From: Nitrospirota bacterium
GTDB lineage: Bacteria; Nitrospirota; Thermodesulfovibrionia; UBA6902
Assembly (NCBI GenBank): GCA_016207885.1
Contig: JACQZE010000011.1
Coordinates: forward strand, 1-43,697
Reading direction: 5' to 3'
DNA length: 43,697 bases
This document shows, piece after piece, positions 41,918 to 43,697 of the stretch (the first letter of the stretch is position 1; every line of letters starts with the position of its first letter). The notes under the pieces are model-generated. The model worked only from the letters and a program-made list of their open reading frames with translations. It did not search any database and was not told the DNA's origin. The translations under genes were made by a program, and so were the position numbers.

Positions 41918-41957
41918 AAGAGGGTTCCGGATGCAGATCCGGGGCCCTCTTTTTTTT
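41918..41957 (+). terminator. Strong rho-independent terminator
   Basis: AAGAGGG-TT-CCGGAT pairs with ATCCGG-GG-CCCTCTT, followed by seven or more T. It ends the cytochrome transcript after the distal part, showing that the post-UGA region belongs to the same unit. Confidence 0.93.
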
Positions 41958-42038
41958 ATCTTCTAACGCCGTTTGAAAAGTATCGCCAAAAGATGTAAAA
42001 TCTTCATCAGATGTATTCATGTTTTTTATAAGGGGAAA

Positions 42039-42464
42039 ATGAAAAAGATATATTTATTACTGATGATCATGGCTCTTTTTACCGCAGGCTGCGGCAAAGA
42101 TGAGGTTAAACCTTCCTATGACTCGGAAATTACACTGAACGCGCTTGAAGCTGTAAACAAGATCAAAGAGGCTTACATGGCAAAAGATACTGCAACCATC
42201 GGGGCAAGCATGAACAAGGATATCTATGACGAGATATCAGGCAAACTCGCTTTTGAGAAAGCCGAACTCTCCTTCTCAACCCCGCGAATAGTCAGGATAA
42301 GCGACCCTGATGTAAAAGTACTCCTGAACTGGCAGTGTGAATGGACGGTCGGAGGCACTATGCTTCGAGACAGGGGCGTAAGCACGTTGATTTTTAAGAT
42401 TGATACAATGAAGCTTGACCGCATTGAAGGTGCAAGCCCTTTTAATACGCCGGGGATAAAATAA
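42039..42464 (+). CDS. Small lipoprotein
   Basis: 141 residues from the ATG at 42039, which follows AAGGGG; an upstream in-frame ATG at 41973 would add 22 residues and bury the signal. The lipobox is FTAGC. The mature part (VNKIKEAYMAKDTATIGASM and later strands LLNWQCEWTVGG, ending FNTPGIK) resembles a small NTF2-like fold. Function unknown. It lies directly before tRNA-Leu. Confidence 0.75.
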   Translation: MKKIYLLLMIMALFTAGCGKDEVKPSYDSEITLNALEAVNKIKEAYMAKDTATIGASMNKDIYDEISGKLAFEKAELSFSTPRIVRISDPDVKVLLNWQCEWTVGGTMLRDRGVSTLIFKIDTMKLDRIEGASPFNTPGIK

Positions 42465-42476
42465 TAGAAGTTAAAA

Positions 42477-42563
42477 GCCGAAGTGGTGGAATTGGTAGAC
42501 GCGCCAGATTCAGAGTCTGGTAAGGTCAAACTTGTGGGGGTTCGAGTCCCCCCTTCGGCACCA
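42477..42563 (+). tRNA. tRNA-Leu (CAG)
   Basis: 87 bases including an encoded CCA end. Acceptor stem GCCGAAG/CTTCGGC, D-loop with TTGGTAGAC, anticodon stem CCAGA/TCTGG with anticodon CAG at 42511-42513, a long variable arm (class II) and the T-loop GTTCGAGTCC. All stems pair. Confidence 0.97.
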
Positions 42564-42642
42564 TTAACTTACCGATTTAATTTTGTTCTTTTCGTCTTAA
42601 CAGTGCCTACAGTAAGCGACCCTATAATCCTGCTATTAACAA

Positions 42643-43500
42643 TCAGGTTCCTTTACATTTTTTAGTTATTGAGAATTTTTTATTATCCGGCCAGTCTGAT
42701 CTATGCCAGTAATATTTATCCGGTTCTTCAAACACTAAATTCCATACTGCAGTATTTCCGCTATCATCTTTTCTTGTTTCACCGATAAGACTCATTGTTA
42801 AAGTATCACCATTTATATTTATGATCTTATATTTATCAACAAGATTATTCGCATCCGCTGAGTAAACAGGTTTTTGAAAGATAAAAGCAGCTTCAGATTT
42901 ATCACTATTAAATACGATACTATGAGAATTGTTATTGCAATCACTGTCAGAATATTCTATCCGGCTCCATACCCCGCCTGCTAACGTAGTGAAGAGGTTA
43001 TCACTTTTCATTCTTCTGGCTAATTCCATAAAATCATGATACTTAATCTGTACATCAGGGAAGTCTTCAGCTTTAATTCTACTCATGTAAACAATTCCTG
43101 GAGATCCCCAACTTTTATCAATGAAGGTTCCTGTAATTTTATTTAAGCTTTCATCAATCTTATATATAAATTCATTTCCATTATTCGTTGTCCAACCAAT
43201 GGATGAGTCATTAATAATTCTTGCTTTTAAGTGCCAATATAAGTTCTGTGGAATAATGTCAGTTTCTCCTGATTGACCAAGGCCAAACCCTACTTGAGCA
43301 CTAACTGAATCAATTCTTTCAACAACCAAAACTGTATCTAATCTACTGTTCCAAATCCCTTCCCAAGCACCTGAAAAAGCAGCTAATTTAGGTGATGTCT
43401 CAGGTGAAGGATTATAAATATCTATTTGGGGAGGTAATGGAACTGTAGTTGCACAACCAGATAAGAGAAAAAGTAATATACAAGTTATTGTTTTATTCAT
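42643..43500 (-). CDS. Lipoprotein, low-GC, unknown
   Basis: 285 residues. Lipobox LLSGC at about residue 15. The mature protein is beta-rich with repeated Trp and Gly (SGAWEGIWNSRLDTVLVVE, a lipocalin-like opening) and charged ends; I do not recognise the family. It is more A/T-rich than its neighbours, which suggests a later gain. It sits between the tRNA gene and an insertion-sequence-like end. Confidence 0.7.
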   Translation of the reverse strand: MNKTITCILLFLLSGCATTVPLPPQIDIYNPSPETSPKLAAFSGAWEGIWNSRLDTVLVVERIDSVSAQVGFGLGQSGETDIIPQNLYWHLKARIINDSSIGWTTNNGNEFIYKIDESLNKITGTFIDKSWGSPGIVYMSRIKAEDFPDVQIKYHDFMELARRMKSDNLFTTLAGGVWSRIEYSDSDCNNNSHSIVFNSDKSEAAFIFQKPVYSADANNLVDKYKIININGDTLTMSLIGETRKDDSGNTAVWNLVFEEPDKYYWHRSDWPDNKKFSITKKCKGT

Positions 43501-43556
43501 AAGTTAAGAATCAATATAAGTTAATAGGCAGGTTTTGTCAATCAGTAATATTAGAA

Positions 43557-43605
43557 TGTCAAGCCAATTTAGAAATGTCCTATTCTTACCAAAATAGAAA
43601 TGTCC
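43557..43605. mobile_element. Probable insertion-sequence terminal region
   Basis: TGTCAAGCC opens a region where TAGAAATGTCC occurs twice (43570-43580 and 43595-43605), 25 bases apart. Such spaced 11-mers are typical of the ends of some IS families (IS21/IS481-like). The body would lie right of the window; nothing to 43697 reads as a known transposase. Confidence 0.45.
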
Positions 43606-43697
43606 GGTTTTATACTATTGCCTCCAAAAGAGGATTATTCGTCTTTGCAGCTATTTTTTTGCATGTCCTGTTCCATGGGTGATCCTGTGGTGGTGTG

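Noticed and set aside
42477-42563. tRNA-Leu as an island attachment site
   Set aside because: No second copy of its 3' end is found in the window.
1-43697. Alternative genetic code with UGA as an amino acid
   Set aside because: Several well-defined genes end with TGA (pilT, hicB), so only the cytochrome UGA needs explaining.
1-43697. CRISPR array or Cas genes
   Set aside because: No run of regularly spaced identical repeats is seen; the repeats present are dispersed palindromes.

Overview
The window reads as chromosomal DNA of a free-living, diderm, probably anaerobic bacterium. Supports for a diderm are a Tat translocase subunit, lipoproteins, a pilus-retraction ATPase, a PEP-CTERM exported protein and a periplasmic pentahaem cytochrome. 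Gene content and protein flavour (long class II fructose-bisphosphate aldolase, PPi-type phosphofructokinase signature, multihaem cytochrome, small exported proteins) remind me of uncultured Nitrospirota or deltaproteobacterial-type lineages. That placement is inference; no rRNA is present.

Layout. 1-1006 is a small accessory patch (DUF4160/DUF2442 pair) bounded by a duplicated 3' end of alr. 1009-6566 is a leftward core run yggS-proC-yggT-divIVA-hisS-mobA-tatA-alr. 6663-16651 is mostly rightward: an OmpR/BaeS-type two-component system, a small exported protein, an EAL protein (leftward), a Spy-like protein, an M16 peptidase pair, pilT and a DUF4139 protein. 16671-19337 holds three leftward exported proteins, including a PEP-CTERM protein and a propeller protein with a TolC-like tail. 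19558-20458 is a phage-style divergent regulator pair. 20477-25573 is a leftward biosynthetic run purH-purD-purE-trpC-argB, then radC. 26518-28260 is accessory: a gene remnant, hicBA, a RelB/RelE-like pair with a truncated toxin, and an unknown gene. 28382-31496 is amidase-gerMN-murI-rph. 31767-33944 is a class II aldolase followed directly by a MntA/HepT toxin-antitoxin pair, facing a PPi-type phosphofructokinase. 36014-37688 is a second accessory island (orphan XRE antitoxin, DUF6933-like, Phd/PIN pair) bounded by a duplicated 3' end of hisB. 37708-40355 is hisG-hisC-hisB. 40683-42563 has the cytochrome, a lipoprotein and tRNA-Leu(CAG). The right edge carries a lipoprotein and what looks like an insertion-sequence end.

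The strongest points for a second look are three. First, the pentahaem cytochrome has an in-frame UGA at codon 295 followed by 111 intact codons in the same frame, so it is either a selenoprotein or a fresh nonsense allele. Second, two unrelated accessory patches are each flanked by a diverged but still protein-conserving copy of the 3' end of the neighbouring core gene (alr, hisB), suggesting a shared insertion route at gene 3' ends; genes at the ends of the hisB island also share a 16-base attC-like motif. Third, palindromic C/G-rich elements sit in frame inside mobA and yggS and recur between genes.
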